NCBI RefSeq assembly: GCF_018476885.1
Contig: NZ_JAHCVJ010000007.1
Coordinates: forward strand, 1 to 64,000
Direction: 5' to 3'
DNA: 64,000 nucleotides
Source of the DNA: Geoanaerobacter pelophilus
Lineage (GTDB): Bacteria > Desulfobacterota > Desulfuromonadia > Geobacterales > DSM-12255
Shown: piece after piece, positions 1 to 8,388 of the stretch
Numbering within the stretch: position 1 is the first letter of the stretch
Layout: every line of letters starts with the position of its first letter
Translations under genes and position numbers: made by a program
The notes under the pieces: generated by a model
Told to the model about the DNA's origin: nothing
What the model saw: only the letters and a program-made list of their open reading frames with translations
Databases searched by the model: none

Positions 1-396
1 AGCTGTGCCAAGTGCCATGCACCGCATGTCTCCCGTCTGCCGCGGCTCGCAGTCACCAACTGCCTTGATGCACGGCATTTCGGACAAGCGCAGTCGGCAG
101 TCATATCCACTGGGGCAACATCAGCAACGCCGGGTAACATCATCCAGAGCACCTTGACCTCCTCGGCTCTGGGGGCTGGCCGTTTCCCTGGTGGTGGATC
201 GCGGTACTCCGGTACCCCTGGTTCCGCCCAGAGCCCTGGAGGCTGGTGGTTCCAGACCAATCGGGCCACCGGAACAACCCAGGGCACCCAGCCTACGGTC
301 GCTTCCTATGGTTCCAGCTGCCACAACACCGGGACCGCCGGCGGCGCGACCTACAACCCGGTTAACCAGATGTGGAACAACAAAACCAGGTGGTAA
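1..396 (+). CDS. C-type cytochrome, C-terminal fragment
   Basis: Frame 1 is open from the window edge to a TAA at 394-396, so the gene begins upstream of the window. The fragment opens with a CAKCH motif (residues 2-6), the CxxCH signature for covalent haem c attachment, followed by sequence rich in Gly, Ser, Thr and Pro and a late lone SSCH. The wording around the motif (CAKCHAPHVSRLPRL) resembles multihaem cytochromes of Geobacter, which carry electrons in the periplasm or to the outer surface. Haem count, signal peptide and exact family cannot be judged because the main part lies outside. A strong terminator follows 30 bases downstream, so this is the end of a transcription unit. Confidence 0.75.
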   Translation, partial: SCAKCHAPHVSRLPRLAVTNCLDARHFGQAQSAVISTGATSATPGNIIQSTLTSSALGAGRFPGGGSRYSGTPGSAQSPGGWWFQTNRATGTTQGTQPTVASYGSSCHNTGTAGGATYNPVNQMWNNKTRW

Positions 397-426
397 TCTA
401 ATTAATTACGCTGAGTCAAATGTGAA

Positions 427-465
427 GGGGCATCATGCGCGGTCTGGTGCATGATGCCCCTTTTT
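427..465 (+). terminator. Rho-independent terminator after the cytochrome gene
   Basis: A perfect 12-bp stem (427-438 with 449-460, arm GGGGCATCATGC), a 10-base loop and TTTTT at 461-465. It ends the cytochrome transcript and isolates the peptidase gene. Confidence 0.9.
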
Positions 466-525
466 GCCTAGTTGGAAGGTTTGGCCGTGGAGCGAACTAC
501 TGTTTCAACTGCGGTGGACTTCTGA

Positions 526-531
526 TATAGT
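526..531 (+). promoter_or_regulatory. Possible -10 box just before the peptidase start
   Basis: TATAGT lies 6 bases before the ATG at 538. A weak -35 (TTTCAA) sits 17 bases further upstream. No Shine-Dalgarno sequence lies between box and start, so if used it would give a leaderless or nearly leaderless mRNA. Single weak match; inference only. Confidence 0.35.
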
Positions 532-537
532 AGCCAC

Positions 538-1815
538 ATGGCTATTAACAGGTTACCGCAGTATTTCATTGCTACAATTGTTCTTTTAACGGCTGTTTCG
601 TTTGCAGAGGTACAGTCGTCAAATGCCTCTGATCCATTGATCCTTAATGATTACGCCCTCCAGTTAGTAAAGCGGGGTGAACCTGAAAAGGCCCTGGAAC
701 ACCTGCAAAAGGCATCTAGCCTCTTTCCCTACGATGTTACCCTGAGAAGGAACCTTGCCGAAGTTTATACTATTTTGGGGCAACGTTTAATGTCTGGCGG
801 CAAATACCAGGAAGCTGCCAGGGTATTCGATAATGCCGCCGAACTTTTCCCTGATACCCAGCGATATCTGGTACTTTCGGCCATTGCGCTCTATTCGGCG
901 AAACAGTATGACGCAGCCATCATTGAGCTTGACAGCGCCAGACAGATGGCTGGAGGGGACACGCCAGACATCTTATCGATCCTGGGGCGGGCCCATTATG
1001 ACAATGGTAATTTACAGTCTGCCATTGAGGCTTGGGAAAAAGGGTTAGATATTGAACCTGCTAACAAGGAAATGACCAATCTTCTTGCCAAGGCACGGCG
1101 CGAGCTTTCTGTCGAAGGGAAGATGGATAAAGGGTTTAGTTCCAGGTTTGTTGTATCATTTGACGCAGGAGACAGTTCCAAACTTGCCGACGGTATTCTG
1201 GATGTTCTTGAATCGGCCTACAATCGAGTCGGCTCCGACTTCAATCATTTTCCGAACTCAAGGATACCGGTGCTGATTTATACCAAGACAGATTATCGTA
1301 ATCTGACTAATAGCCCTGATTGGTCCGGTGGGCTTTACGACGGGAAAATCCGTTTGCCGATCGGCGGTGCCACGGAAGTTAATGAAATCCTCCGGTCACT
1401 CCTATTGCACGAATACACGCATGTTATTGTTCAGGATCTGACATCCGGAAATTGTCCGATGTGGCTGAATGAGGGACTTGCAGAGCTTGAGGGGAGGCGT
1501 GATTTTAACCATCCCTTGAGGGAGCTGGAAGCAGCAGTTAAGCAAAAATCTCTGCTGCCATTGGCTAAAATGGAAAATACTTTTGCGTCGCTCAACCCTA
1601 AGGAGGCAGCACTGGCTTATCAGCAGAGTTTCTCTTTTGTGAAGTATCTCACCTCTACTTTTGGCTGGCACAAGGTTAAAGATATCCTTATAAATCTTGG
1701 GGCAGGCAAGGGCATTGCCGATTCGGTTTCTTTGGCTCTTTCCGATTTAACCCTCGATTATCAGGCAGTTTATCAGGAGTGGCTTGCTTCTTTGGAAAAG
1801 CAGTACGCTAGATAG
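538..1815 (+). CDS. Secreted TPR protein with peptidase MA-like metalloprotease domain
   Basis: 425 residues. The first 24 residues have one basic residue and a hydrophobic core ending SFAEV, a likely signal peptide. Residues about 33-190 form tetratricopeptide-type helical pairs (for example RGEPEKALEHLQKASSLFP and YDNGNLQSAIEAWEKGLDIEP). The C-terminal half has a gluzincin zinc site: HEYTH at 291-295 and the third ligand in NEGLAE at 311-316, as in the peptidase MA-like family. Predicted role is an exported zinc peptidase with a protein-binding TPR arm; the substrate is unknown. The ATG is supported by the signal peptide, but no clear ribosome binding site precedes it. It is separated by terminator and promoter from both neighbours. 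Confidence 0.8.
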   Translation: MAINRLPQYFIATIVLLTAVSFAEVQSSNASDPLILNDYALQLVKRGEPEKALEHLQKASSLFPYDVTLRRNLAEVYTILGQRLMSGGKYQEAARVFDNAAELFPDTQRYLVLSAIALYSAKQYDAAIIELDSARQMAGGDTPDILSILGRAHYDNGNLQSAIEAWEKGLDIEPANKEMTNLLAKARRELSVEGKMDKGFSSRFVVSFDAGDSSKLADGILDVLESAYNRVGSDFNHFPNSRIPVLIYTKTDYRNLTNSPDWSGGLYDGKIRLPIGGATEVNEILRSLLLHEYTHVIVQDLTSGNCPMWLNEGLAELEGRRDFNHPLRELEAAVKQKSLLPLAKMENTFASLNPKEAALAYQQSFSFVKYLTSTFGWHKVKDILINLGAGKGIADSVSLALSDLTLDYQAVYQEWLASLEKQYAR

Positions 1816-1842
1816 TTTTTTGGGAATGCTTAAAATATTGGC

Positions 1843-1889
1843 TTGACATGTAAAACAGGTCAGGGTATAAAAAGACAAAATTGGTCTTT
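1843..1889 (+). promoter_or_regulatory. Sigma-70 promoter and inverted-repeat operator of the Rrf2 gene
   Basis: TTGACA (1843-1848), 17-base spacer and TATAAA (1866-1871) make a near-consensus promoter. Directly over the expected transcription start lies an imperfect palindrome, AAAGAC-N7-GTCTTT (1871-1889). Rrf2 proteins commonly repress their own gene by binding such dyads, so this is a candidate autoregulatory operator. The dyad is visible; binding is inferred. Confidence 0.7.
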
Positions 1890-1900
1890 AAGGTGCTTTT

Positions 1901-2305
1901 ATGATGGAGCTTACCCGAAAGGGTGAATATGCAATTCGCGGGATCATCCACTTGGCCAAGTTGAAGCCAGGCTCTGTTGCTCTGATCAGCGAGATTGCAG
2001 AGTCTACAGGAGTTCCTCAGACGTTTCTCGCTAAAATCCTGCAAAGTTTTGCAAAAATTGGTTTAGTTAACTCTTTCAGGGGTACAGGTGGCGGTTTTGT
2101 TCTTGGCCGGTCACCGTCACAGATTACCTTGCTTGAAGTAGTTGAGGCTGTCGAAGGGCCTATTATGCCTAACAGATGCATGATGGATGCTACGGGATGC
2201 GAATTCAACAGCACCTGTCTTGTTCATCCTGTATGGCGGGAAGTACAAAGCAAGGTTGTGGAAATTCTGGGCAGTGTTACAATTGAAGAGTTGGCCAAGA
2301 ATTAA
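1901..2305 (+). CDS. Rrf2 family transcriptional regulator, IscR-like
   Basis: 134 residues, the usual family length. A winged helix-turn-helix fills the first 80 residues (TRKGEYAIRGIIHLA at the start, recognition helix near STGVPQTFLAKIL, wing RGTGGGFVLGR). Three cysteines, C93, C100 and C106, have the spacing at which IscR binds an Fe-S cluster, so the protein may sense iron-sulphur status, oxygen or nitric oxide. Ribosome site AAGGTG (1890-1895); ATG at 1901 or 1904 both possible. It is followed by cydAB on the same strand, so it may control the oxidase, but the 169-base gap and the lack of a matching dyad before cydA leave this open. Confidence 0.85.
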   Translation: MMELTRKGEYAIRGIIHLAKLKPGSVALISEIAESTGVPQTFLAKILQSFAKIGLVNSFRGTGGGFVLGRSPSQITLLEVVEAVEGPIMPNRCMMDATGCEFNSTCLVHPVWREVQSKVVEILGSVTIEELAKN

Positions 2306-2335
2306 AAAGCATTTTTTTTGTCGGGTTAAAGGACT

Positions 2336-2368
2336 AAAAAGGCCTTTTAATGAGTATTAGGGCTTTTT
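2336..2368 (+). terminator. Weak hairpin between the Rrf2 gene and cydA
   Basis: AAAAAGGCC (2336-2344) can pair with GGGCTTTTT (2360-2368) with one mismatch and a 15-base loop. The downstream sequence has few consecutive T. It may partly separate regulator and oxidase transcripts. The rest of the 2306-2474 gap is AT-rich, with the cydA ribosome site at its end. Confidence 0.3.
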
Positions 2369-2474
2369 ACTTTGTTTTGAAAATATAGTCGGGGGTGACG
2401 GATGAAAACGTAATTGGCGGGTACTTCACGGAAGAGTTCAATAATCAATTTTGACTTGAAAGGAGTATTACCTC

Positions 2475-3821
2475 ATGAGTGTCGTCACTCTCAGTCAGCT
2501 GCAGTTTGCAGCAACCGGCATGTTCCATTGGATATTCGTTCCTCTAACGCTGGGGTTGTCCATAATGACGGCCTGGATGGAGACAAAGTACGTAACAACC
2601 GGCGACGAGACCTGGTTACGCATGACCAAATTCTGGGGCAAGCTGTTTCTGATTAATTTTGCACTGGGGGTTGTCACCGGTATTACTATGGAATTTCAGT
2701 TCGGGATGAACTGGTCCGAGTATTCTCGTTATGTCGGCGATATTTTCGGCGCTCCTCTGGCCATAGAAGCCACGCTTGCCTTTTTCCTTGAATCGGTTTT
2801 TATCGGCGTCTGGATATTCGGTTGGAACAAGATCTCTAAAAAGGCGCATTTGGTTACTATTTGGCTGGCCTCGGTCGCTACCAACGTATCAGCACTAATA
2901 ATCCTCTTAGCCAATGCCTGGATGCAGAAGCCTGTTGGCTATGTGATTCGCAACAATAGAGCGGAAATGAATGATTTCTTGGCTGTGCTGACCAACGACT
3001 ATGGCTGGATCAAATTCATTCATACACTGCTTTCCGGATACGCGTTGGCAGCTTTTGTCATAATGGGCGTCTCTGCCTGGCACCTGCTCAGAAAAAATGA
3101 AAATGACTTCTTTGTCCGGTCATTCAGGATGGCTGCGGTCTGGGCCTTTGTCGCAACCCTTGGAGTAGCCGTGACCGGTGATATGCATGCTGTTGAAATA
3201 GCCGAGCACCAGCCTACCAAGTTTGCAGCTATGGAGTCGCAATGGGAAACAAGGCGCGGTGTCGGCATGAGTCTGTTGCTGATTCCTGATGTGGCACGTG
3301 AGTGTAACAACGTCGATATGTTCTGTATCCCCAACATGCTAAGTATTCTGGCATTTCATGACGCAACAGGCGAAATCAAGGGCCTTAAAGAGTTTCCTAA
3401 AGAGCTTCGCCCACCGGTCCTGCCGACCTTCCTCAGTTTCCGGGCGATGACCGGTCTGGGGATGTTTATGCTGTTAACCAGTCTTGCGGGGATCGTTCTG
3501 TCGCGTCGTCAGAAATTCGTCGAGTATCGTGCCTTCCTGACCTTGATGGTATGTGCTATTCCCGCCCCTTATCTGGCTGAACAGTTAGGCTGGGTTGTAG
3601 CTGAATTGGGTCGGCAACCATGGATCGTTTACGGAGTCCTGAAAACTGCTGATGCTGTTTCCAAATCGATCACCACAACTCAGGTAATTCTGTCATTGAT
3701 AGGTTTTACAGTTCTCTATGGGATGTTAGGCGCTATCGATATCTTCTTGTTGGTTAAATACGCCAAAAAGGGACCGGATAAAGATGTTTCCAGTATCATA
3801 AATGTTCAGGGGAGGGCATAA
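2475..3821 (+). CDS. cydA: Cytochrome bd ubiquinol oxidase subunit I
   Basis: 448 residues and many membrane helices. CydA binds haems b558, b595 and d and oxidises quinol while reducing oxygen to water in the inner membrane. Visible marks are the early haem-ligand histidine in GMFHWIF (H18), the Q-loop/haem region KFAAMESQWETRRG and the conserved GRQPW at 379-383. The chain is shorter than E. coli CydA, consistent with the short Q-loop class. Ribosome site AGGAG (2461-2465) fits the ATG. cydB follows after 3 bases. In a mostly anaerobic lineage this oxidase probably handles low oxygen or oxidative stress. No cydX or cydDC is seen here. Confidence 0.95.
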   Translation: MSVVTLSQLQFAATGMFHWIFVPLTLGLSIMTAWMETKYVTTGDETWLRMTKFWGKLFLINFALGVVTGITMEFQFGMNWSEYSRYVGDIFGAPLAIEATLAFFLESVFIGVWIFGWNKISKKAHLVTIWLASVATNVSALIILLANAWMQKPVGYVIRNNRAEMNDFLAVLTNDYGWIKFIHTLLSGYALAAFVIMGVSAWHLLRKNENDFFVRSFRMAAVWAFVATLGVAVTGDMHAVEIAEHQPTKFAAMESQWETRRGVGMSLLLIPDVARECNNVDMFCIPNMLSILAFHDATGEIKGLKEFPKELRPPVLPTFLSFRAMTGLGMFMLLTSLAGIVLSRRQKFVEYRAFLTLMVCAIPAPYLAEQLGWVVAELGRQPWIVYGVLKTADAVSKSITTTQVILSLIGFTVLYGMLGAIDIFLLVKYAKKGPDKDVSSIINVQGRA

Positions 3822-3824
3822 CTC

Positions 3825-4880
3825 ATGGATATATCCGTTTTCCAAATCATCTGGTTCGTGTTGTGGGGAGTTTTGTGGGCGGTTTATTTTATGCTTGACG
3901 GTTTTGTGTTGGGCACTGGTTTCCTGGCCGGTATTCTGGCAAAGAATGATACCGAAAAACGAGTTTTGATTAATTCCGTCGGACCTGTCTGGGACGGTAA
4001 CGAAGTCTGGTTGATTACTGCCGGTGGCGCCACTTTTGCGGCCTTCCCGACAACCTATGCCCTTATGTTTAGTAATCTTTATTCAGCTCTGATCCTGCTA
4101 CTGTTCGCCTTGATCGTGCGCGGGGTCTCTTTTGAATTCAGAGGCAAGTTGGAGGGTAGTACCTGGAAAAAATCCTGGGACGTTGCCATTATAATTTCGA
4201 GCTTTTTACCGGCACTGTTGTTTGGTGTTGCCTTTGGCAATATCTTTAAAGGTATTCCGATGAAAAATGACTTTGCTGCCGTCAATTTCAGCTATGATGG
4301 TACGCTGATCGGTTTGCTTAATCCCTATGGCCTAGTCACCGGTATTTTGTTTGTGCTCTTGTTCGCGGTTCACGGCGCGCTCTATGTGGCTATCAAGACC
4401 AGCGACGAATTGAGTCAACGGGCCGGAGTTCTGGCAAACAAACTGTGGTTCCCACTGCTGGTTGTTGCTGTAGCGTTCCTGGGCTATTCTTACCCGGCCA
4501 CGAAGTTATACGCCAACTTCCTTAATGCGCCGATCCTTGTCATTATTCCTCTGATCGCAGTTGCTTCGTTACTTCTGGTTAAGCTCTTTGCCCTTAAGGG
4601 AGCGATGCATAAAGCATTTCTCTTTTCATGCCTGACTATAGTTTTTGTGGTTTTCACTGGAGTGACCGGGCTGTTCCCCAACTTGATACCGTCTAGTCTT
4701 GATCCAGCTTCAAACCTGACGATCTTCAACTCCTCGTCAAGCCTGCTGACACTACAAATCATGACTGTTGTAGCGCTGATTATGGTGCCGACGGTAATCT
4801 GCTACAAAATCTGGGTGTACCGGATCTTCCGGGCTCCGGTCAGGGCAGAGGATGTGTTGACGGATCCACATGCATATTGA
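3825..4880 (+). CDS. cydB: Cytochrome bd ubiquinol oxidase subunit II
   Basis: 351 residues with about eight to nine hydrophobic segments. The N-terminal signature is clear: DGFVLGTGFL and, near residue 55, GPVWDGNEVWLITAGG, the most conserved stretch of CydB. CydB pairs with CydA to form the oxidase core. Only three bases separate it from cydA and a strong terminator follows 20 bases after its stop, so cydAB is a two-gene transcription unit, possibly with read-through from the Rrf2 gene. Confidence 0.95.
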   Translation: MDISVFQIIWFVLWGVLWAVYFMLDGFVLGTGFLAGILAKNDTEKRVLINSVGPVWDGNEVWLITAGGATFAAFPTTYALMFSNLYSALILLLFALIVRGVSFEFRGKLEGSTWKKSWDVAIIISSFLPALLFGVAFGNIFKGIPMKNDFAAVNFSYDGTLIGLLNPYGLVTGILFVLLFAVHGALYVAIKTSDELSQRAGVLANKLWFPLLVVAVAFLGYSYPATKLYANFLNAPILVIIPLIAVASLLLVKLFALKGAMHKAFLFSCLTIVFVVFTGVTGLFPNLIPSSLDPASNLTIFNSSSSLLTLQIMTVVALIMVPTVICYKIWVYRIFRAPVRAEDVLTDPHAY

Positions 4881-4900
4881 TTGTAACTGCTGAGTAATAA

Positions 4901-4934
4901 AAGGGGGCCGCGAAATCTTCTCGGCCCCCTTTTT
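4901..4934 (+). terminator. Rho-independent terminator of cydAB
   Basis: GGGGGCCG (4903-4910) pairs with CGGCCCCC (4922-4929), extended by A-T pairs, with an 11-base loop and TTTTT at 4930-4934. The following 4935-5073 stretch shows no gene or clear structure. Confidence 0.92.
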
Positions 4935-5073
4935 AAATTCATGTTGCTTCATGTCTGTGAGAACAGCCATGTTACGGAAGATCATGGTCTCCCGTTGTAT
5001 TTGATGCGTTACGGTTCGCCTTATCTCTCTCCGTCATCGCCTCCCTTCGCAAACTGCAGGTAGAGACATCCGG

Positions 5074-5370
5074 CTAGGAAATGATGTCCAGCAGACTTTT
5101 GGTCATCTCCTTGTCGGCTTTTAACACCTGCAGGTTAGCCTTGAAACCGTTGACTGTCGAAAGCATCTCAACCGCTTCGCGGGAGATATTGACCTGTTCA
5201 TCGGTTGTTGCTACTGTCGCGTCTACACCTCCATCTTGCCTTGCCGCCAAGTTTACCTGTGAAGATCTGAACCCTTCGGTGGCTGAATTGGCAATGTTGT
5301 TTGCCGAAACTTCGAGCTTGGTGGTAAGGGCATTAAGGCTGCTTTGGGCTATGCTGCTGACGTCATTCAT
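5074..5370 (-). CDS. Small flagellar basal-body rod-like protein
   Basis: 98 residues. The N-terminus (SLNALTTKLEVSANNIANSATEGFR) has the flagellar rod/hook signature, with the SANNIAN core found in FlgB, FlgC, FlgF and FlgG. The C-terminus (REAVEMLSTVNGFKANLQVLKADKEM) resembles the closing helix of the same family. The usual middle domain is nearly absent: FlgC is about 140 residues and FlgG about 260. It may be a minimal rod-type adaptor or a regulatory relative rather than a standard rod subunit. Ribosome site AGGAGG lies upstream. It sits 17 bases after the YjfB-like motility gene, probably in one transcript from the FliA-type promoter. Confidence 0.75.
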   Translation of the reverse strand: MNDVSSIAQSSLNALTTKLEVSANNIANSATEGFRSSQVNLAARQDGGVDATVATTDEQVNISREAVEMLSTVNGFKANLQVLKADKEMTKSLLDIIS

Positions 5371-5387
5371 GGGAACCTTTCTCCCTC

Positions 5388-5570
5388 CTATGCATAGACC
5401 GACATCTTAAAACGCGGATCCGGCTGTTGTCTGACCATGAGGGTTTCGAGCATGTTTGCCAGCTGCTTTTCGGATTCAGCAGCCTGCTTAATCATCATCA
5501 GGCTCAATCCCTCGCGGTAGTTTCTTTGAGACATCTGCACTGCCATTCCCGCCATATCCGATATTTCCAT
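5388..5570 (-). CDS. YjfB family putative motility protein
   Basis: 60 residues starting MEISDMAGMAVQMSQ, chosen because GGGAGG stands 7 bases before this ATG; a longer reading to 5687 has no such site and crosses the promoter. The helix-rich sequence (SLMMIKQAAESEKQLANMLETL) fits the small YjfB-type family linked to motility, whose biochemical role is unknown. It is followed by the rod-like gene and preceded by a good sigma-28 promoter, which supports the motility link. Confidence 0.7.
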   Translation of the reverse strand: MEISDMAGMAVQMSQRNYREGLSLMMIKQAAESEKQLANMLETLMVRQQPDPRFKMSVYA

Positions 5571-5593
5571 GTCTGACCTCCCAAGTATAATAA

Positions 5594-5620
5594 ATATCGG
5601 CATAATTGCCCAAAAATTAA
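5594..5620 (-). promoter_or_regulatory. Candidate FliA (sigma-28) flagellar promoter
   Basis: On the minus strand, TTAATTTT (5613-5620), an 11-base spacer and GCCGATAT (5594-5601). The sigma-28 consensus is TAAAGTTT-N11-GCCGATAA, so the matches are 6 of 8 and 7 of 8 with the right spacing. It points at the YjfB-like gene 24 bases away. Confidence 0.65.
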
Positions 5621-5659
5621 GAAAAATGTTGTGGCAAGGCTTTTGATGCGGGTTATTGG

Positions 5660-5688
5660 TTGAAATTCGTTGTCCAGGGGGATACATT
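5660..5688 (+). promoter_or_regulatory. Sigma-70 promoter of hisS
   Basis: TTGAAA (5660-5665), 17-base spacer and TACATT (5683-5688), about 46 bases before the hisS start. It is divergent from the FliA-type promoter. Confidence 0.6.
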
Positions 5689-5734
5689 ATGCGCGATCGG
5701 CTATTGAGATTTTAAAACAGGAGATAGGCAGCAT

Positions 5735-6982
5735 ATGGCAATTACCGGCATAAAAGGGTTCAACGACATCCTTCCTGGGGAGGTCGAGAAATGGCAGTAT
5801 ATAGAGGCAACCGCACGTAGAGTGTTTGAGCTTTATGGCTTTAGTGAAATTCGCATTCCAATCATGGAAAAAACCGAGCTGTTTGCCCGATCAATCGGTG
5901 ATGCCACTGATATCGTCGAGAAGGAGATGTATTCATTTGTCGACAAGGGGGACAACCGGGTAACGCTCAGGCCGGAAGGTACTGCCAGTGTGATGCGGGC
6001 CTTCATCGAGCATAAACTCTATGCGCAGGATTCCGTATCTAAGCTGTACTATATGGGACCGATGTTTCGCTATGAGCGCCCGCAGAAGGGGCGTTACCGA
6101 CAGTTTCATCAGATAGGTGCTGAGGTGACCGGTGTTGTCGATCCTATGATTGACGCACAGGTGCTTAACATGCTCTGTCACTTTTTCGCTGAACTCGGCT
6201 TAACTGAGCCGCGCCTGGAGATTAACTCGCTTGGCTGTCCGGAATGTCGTCCTGCATACCGGCAGGCTCTCAAAGATTTCCTCCGTTCCCGGCTGGAACT
6301 TTTGTGTGATGATTGCAAACGCAGGTTTGAAACCAATCCTTTGCGGGCACTCGATTGCAAGGCTGCCGGATGCAAAGAGGCTACAGCGGGAGCTCCATCC
6401 GTTTTGGACAATCTCTGCGCTGGCTGCGAAGATCATTTCTCCAAGACAAAACAGTACCTTGACAGCGCTGGAACCCCATATTCAGTAAATTCTCGGATGG
6501 TTAGAGGGCTGGATTACTATACCAGAACTACTTTTGAACTGGTGACCGGTTTGCTTGGCTCGCAGAGTGCGGTTGCTGCCGGTGGCAGGTACGATGGCCT
6601 GATATCTGAACTGGGGGGGCCGGCAATCCCTGGGATCGGTTTTGCCATGGGGGTTGAGCGAGTGGCCTTGCTGCTATCTGACAAGAATTTTACCCGCCGA
6701 CCGGATCTCTTTATTGCCGCACTGGGCACTGAAGCCCGTGGGTTTGCATTCAAATTGATGGGGGAATTGCAGGCTAAAGGGGTGAGTGTGGAAATTGATT
6801 ATGACGGGAAAAGCCTGAAAAGTCAGTTGCGCCGGTCGGATAAATTCAATAGTCGCTTTACCCTGGTTATTGGTGAAGACGAGATTGCCAAGGGCACTGC
6901 TCAGTTCAAGGATATGGATAAAGGCACGCAAGCCGATATTCGCTTGGAAACCCAAGATATTTTTGCCGCTTTACGACCATAG
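5735..6982 (+). CDS. hisS: Histidine-tRNA ligase
   Basis: 415 residues, a normal length for bacterial HisRS. It is a class II synthetase that charges tRNA-His in the cytoplasm. Motif 2 is seen in MFRYERPQKGRYRQFHQ, the histidine-specific loop in MVRGLDYYTRTTFE and motif 3 in GIGFAMGVERVALLL; the anticodon-binding domain fills the last 90 residues. Ribosome site AGGAG 12 bases before the ATG. The CxxC pairs around residues 168-230 (GCPECRPAY, CDDCKRRF) are in the insertion domain of this subtype. It is monocistronic, convergent with the bio operon. Confidence 0.96.
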   Translation: MAITGIKGFNDILPGEVEKWQYIEATARRVFELYGFSEIRIPIMEKTELFARSIGDATDIVEKEMYSFVDKGDNRVTLRPEGTASVMRAFIEHKLYAQDSVSKLYYMGPMFRYERPQKGRYRQFHQIGAEVTGVVDPMIDAQVLNMLCHFFAELGLTEPRLEINSLGCPECRPAYRQALKDFLRSRLELLCDDCKRRFETNPLRALDCKAAGCKEATAGAPSVLDNLCAGCEDHFSKTKQYLDSAGTPYSVNSRMVRGLDYYTRTTFELVTGLLGSQSAVAAGGRYDGLISELGGPAIPGIGFAMGVERVALLLSDKNFTRRPDLFIAALGTEARGFAFKLMGELQAKGVSVEIDYDGKSLKSQLRRSDKFNSRFTLVIGEDEIAKGTAQFKDMDKGTQADIRLETQDIFAALRP

Positions 6983-7011
6983 CGATCAGCGTCGAGTGCG
7001 CTGCTCTGAGA

Positions 7012-8388
7012 TTAAGAGTTACTGCAGATAGTTTGGATTGATGCTTCGATACCATCCATAAGGAGTTTCAATTCATCCAAAGAGATCACCAACGGAGGGA
7101 ATATCACGATAACATTGCCCAGAGGCCGGAGAAACAGACCGTGCTTTTGCGCTTCCTGACAAACCTGGACACCGATGCGTTCTTCCCATATGTATGGCTC
7201 GCGGGTTGTTTTGTTTTTTACCAACTCAATCCCTGCAATCAGGCCACATTGGCGAACATCACCAACATGATCATGCGTGATGATATGTCCGAGTCTTTCG
7301 GCTAAATAGTCAATCTTAGGGGGCAGTGCAGCTAGAATCTGCTTCTTGTTGAACAGCTCGAGGCTGGCAAGGGCGGCAGTACAGCACACCGGATTCCCGG
7401 TAAACGTATGGCCATGGAAAAAGGTTTTCAGTTCGCGATATTCCCCCAGAAATGCGTCGTATACCTGTTGGGTGGTCATTGTGGCCGCCAGGGGCAGGTA
7501 ACCTCCGGTAATCCCCTTTGACAGCGCCATGATATCAGGTGTTATCCCTTCCTGTTGGCAGGCAAACATTTTTCCGCTTCTGCCGAATCCCACTGCGACT
7601 TCATCCGCAATCATCAGGATGTCGTATTTGTCGCATAACTCTCTGACCCGTTGCAAAAAGCCAGGAGGCTGCACAATCATTCCGCCAGCCCCCTGAACCA
7701 AAGGCTCTATGACAAGCCCGGCCAGTTCATCGGCGTTGGTTGCTATCAGGCGTTCCAGTTCGGTAAGGCATTCCTTTTGGCAATGATTATGGTTTTTCTC
7801 TGGGCATAATTCGCAACGGTAGCAGTAAGGGGAGGGTGCATGGATCGCCTTGAAAAGAAGCGGGTTAAAGACGGCATGGAAGAGGTCAATTCCCCCCACG
7901 CTGACTGCACCGATAGTGTCGCCATGGTAGGCATTGCGGAATGAGATAAACCTTGTTTTGCCAGGTTTACCTAGATGCTGCCAGTACTGAAACGCCATCT
8001 TCAGCCCAATCTCTACAGCGGTTGAGCCATTGTCTGAATAAAATACCTTGGTAATGCCTTCAGGTGCGATATCTACGAGTTGTTTTGCCAGGATGGCGGC
8101 TTTGTCATTGGTAAGGCCGAGCAGGGTGGAGTGTTCGATCCGGTCTAGTTGCTCCTTGATTGCCTGGTTGATCTCCGGTACGGCATGGCCGTGGACGTTA
8201 GTCCAGATAGACCCAACGCCATCAAGGTAGCGGTTCCCGTCACTGTCGATGAGCCAGCAACCCTCTCCGCGGACGATGACCAGCGGATCAGACCCTTCCC
8301 ATTCGCTCATTTGGGTAAAAGGGTGCCAGATATGCTTTCTGTCGTATTCGCGCAGTTGTTCGGTGTTATTGCTAGCTGTCAATGCCAA
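7012..8388 (-). CDS. bioA: Adenosylmethionine-8-amino-7-oxononanoate aminotransferase
   Basis: 458 residues. BioA makes 7,8-diaminopelargonate, the third step of late biotin synthesis, using pyridoxal phosphate. Class III aminotransferase marks are IADEVAVGFGRSG and the lysine in DIMALSKGITGGYLP; the N-terminal HIWHPFTQM is typical of BioA. It is the last gene of bioB-bioD-bioA, and its start overlaps the end of bioD by 17 bases, which suggests translational coupling. It ends 30 bases from the convergent hisS. Confidence 0.95.
   Translation of the reverse strand: MALTASNNTEQLREYDRKHIWHPFTQMSEWEGSDPLVIVRGEGCWLIDSDGNRYLDGVGSIWTNVHGHAVPEINQAIKEQLDRIEHSTLLGLTNDKAAILAKQLVDIAPEGITKVFYSDNGSTAVEIGLKMAFQYWQHLGKPGKTRFISFRNAYHGDTIGAVSVGGIDLFHAVFNPLLFKAIHAPSPYCYRCELCPEKNHNHCQKECLTELERLIATNADELAGLVIEPLVQGAGGMIVQPPGFLQRVRELCDKYDILMIADEVAVGFGRSGKMFACQQEGITPDIMALSKGITGGYLPLAATMTTQQVYDAFLGEYRELKTFFHGHTFTGNPVCCTAALASLELFNKKQILAALPPKIDYLAERLGHIITHDHVGDVRQCGLIAGIELVKNKTTREPYIWEERIGVQVCQEAQKHGLFLRPLGNVIVIFPPLVISLDELKLLMDGIEASIQTICSNS

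Noticed and set aside
4935-5073. Possible small RNA between cydB and the motility genes
   Set aside because: No promoter-terminator pair or convincing stem was found.
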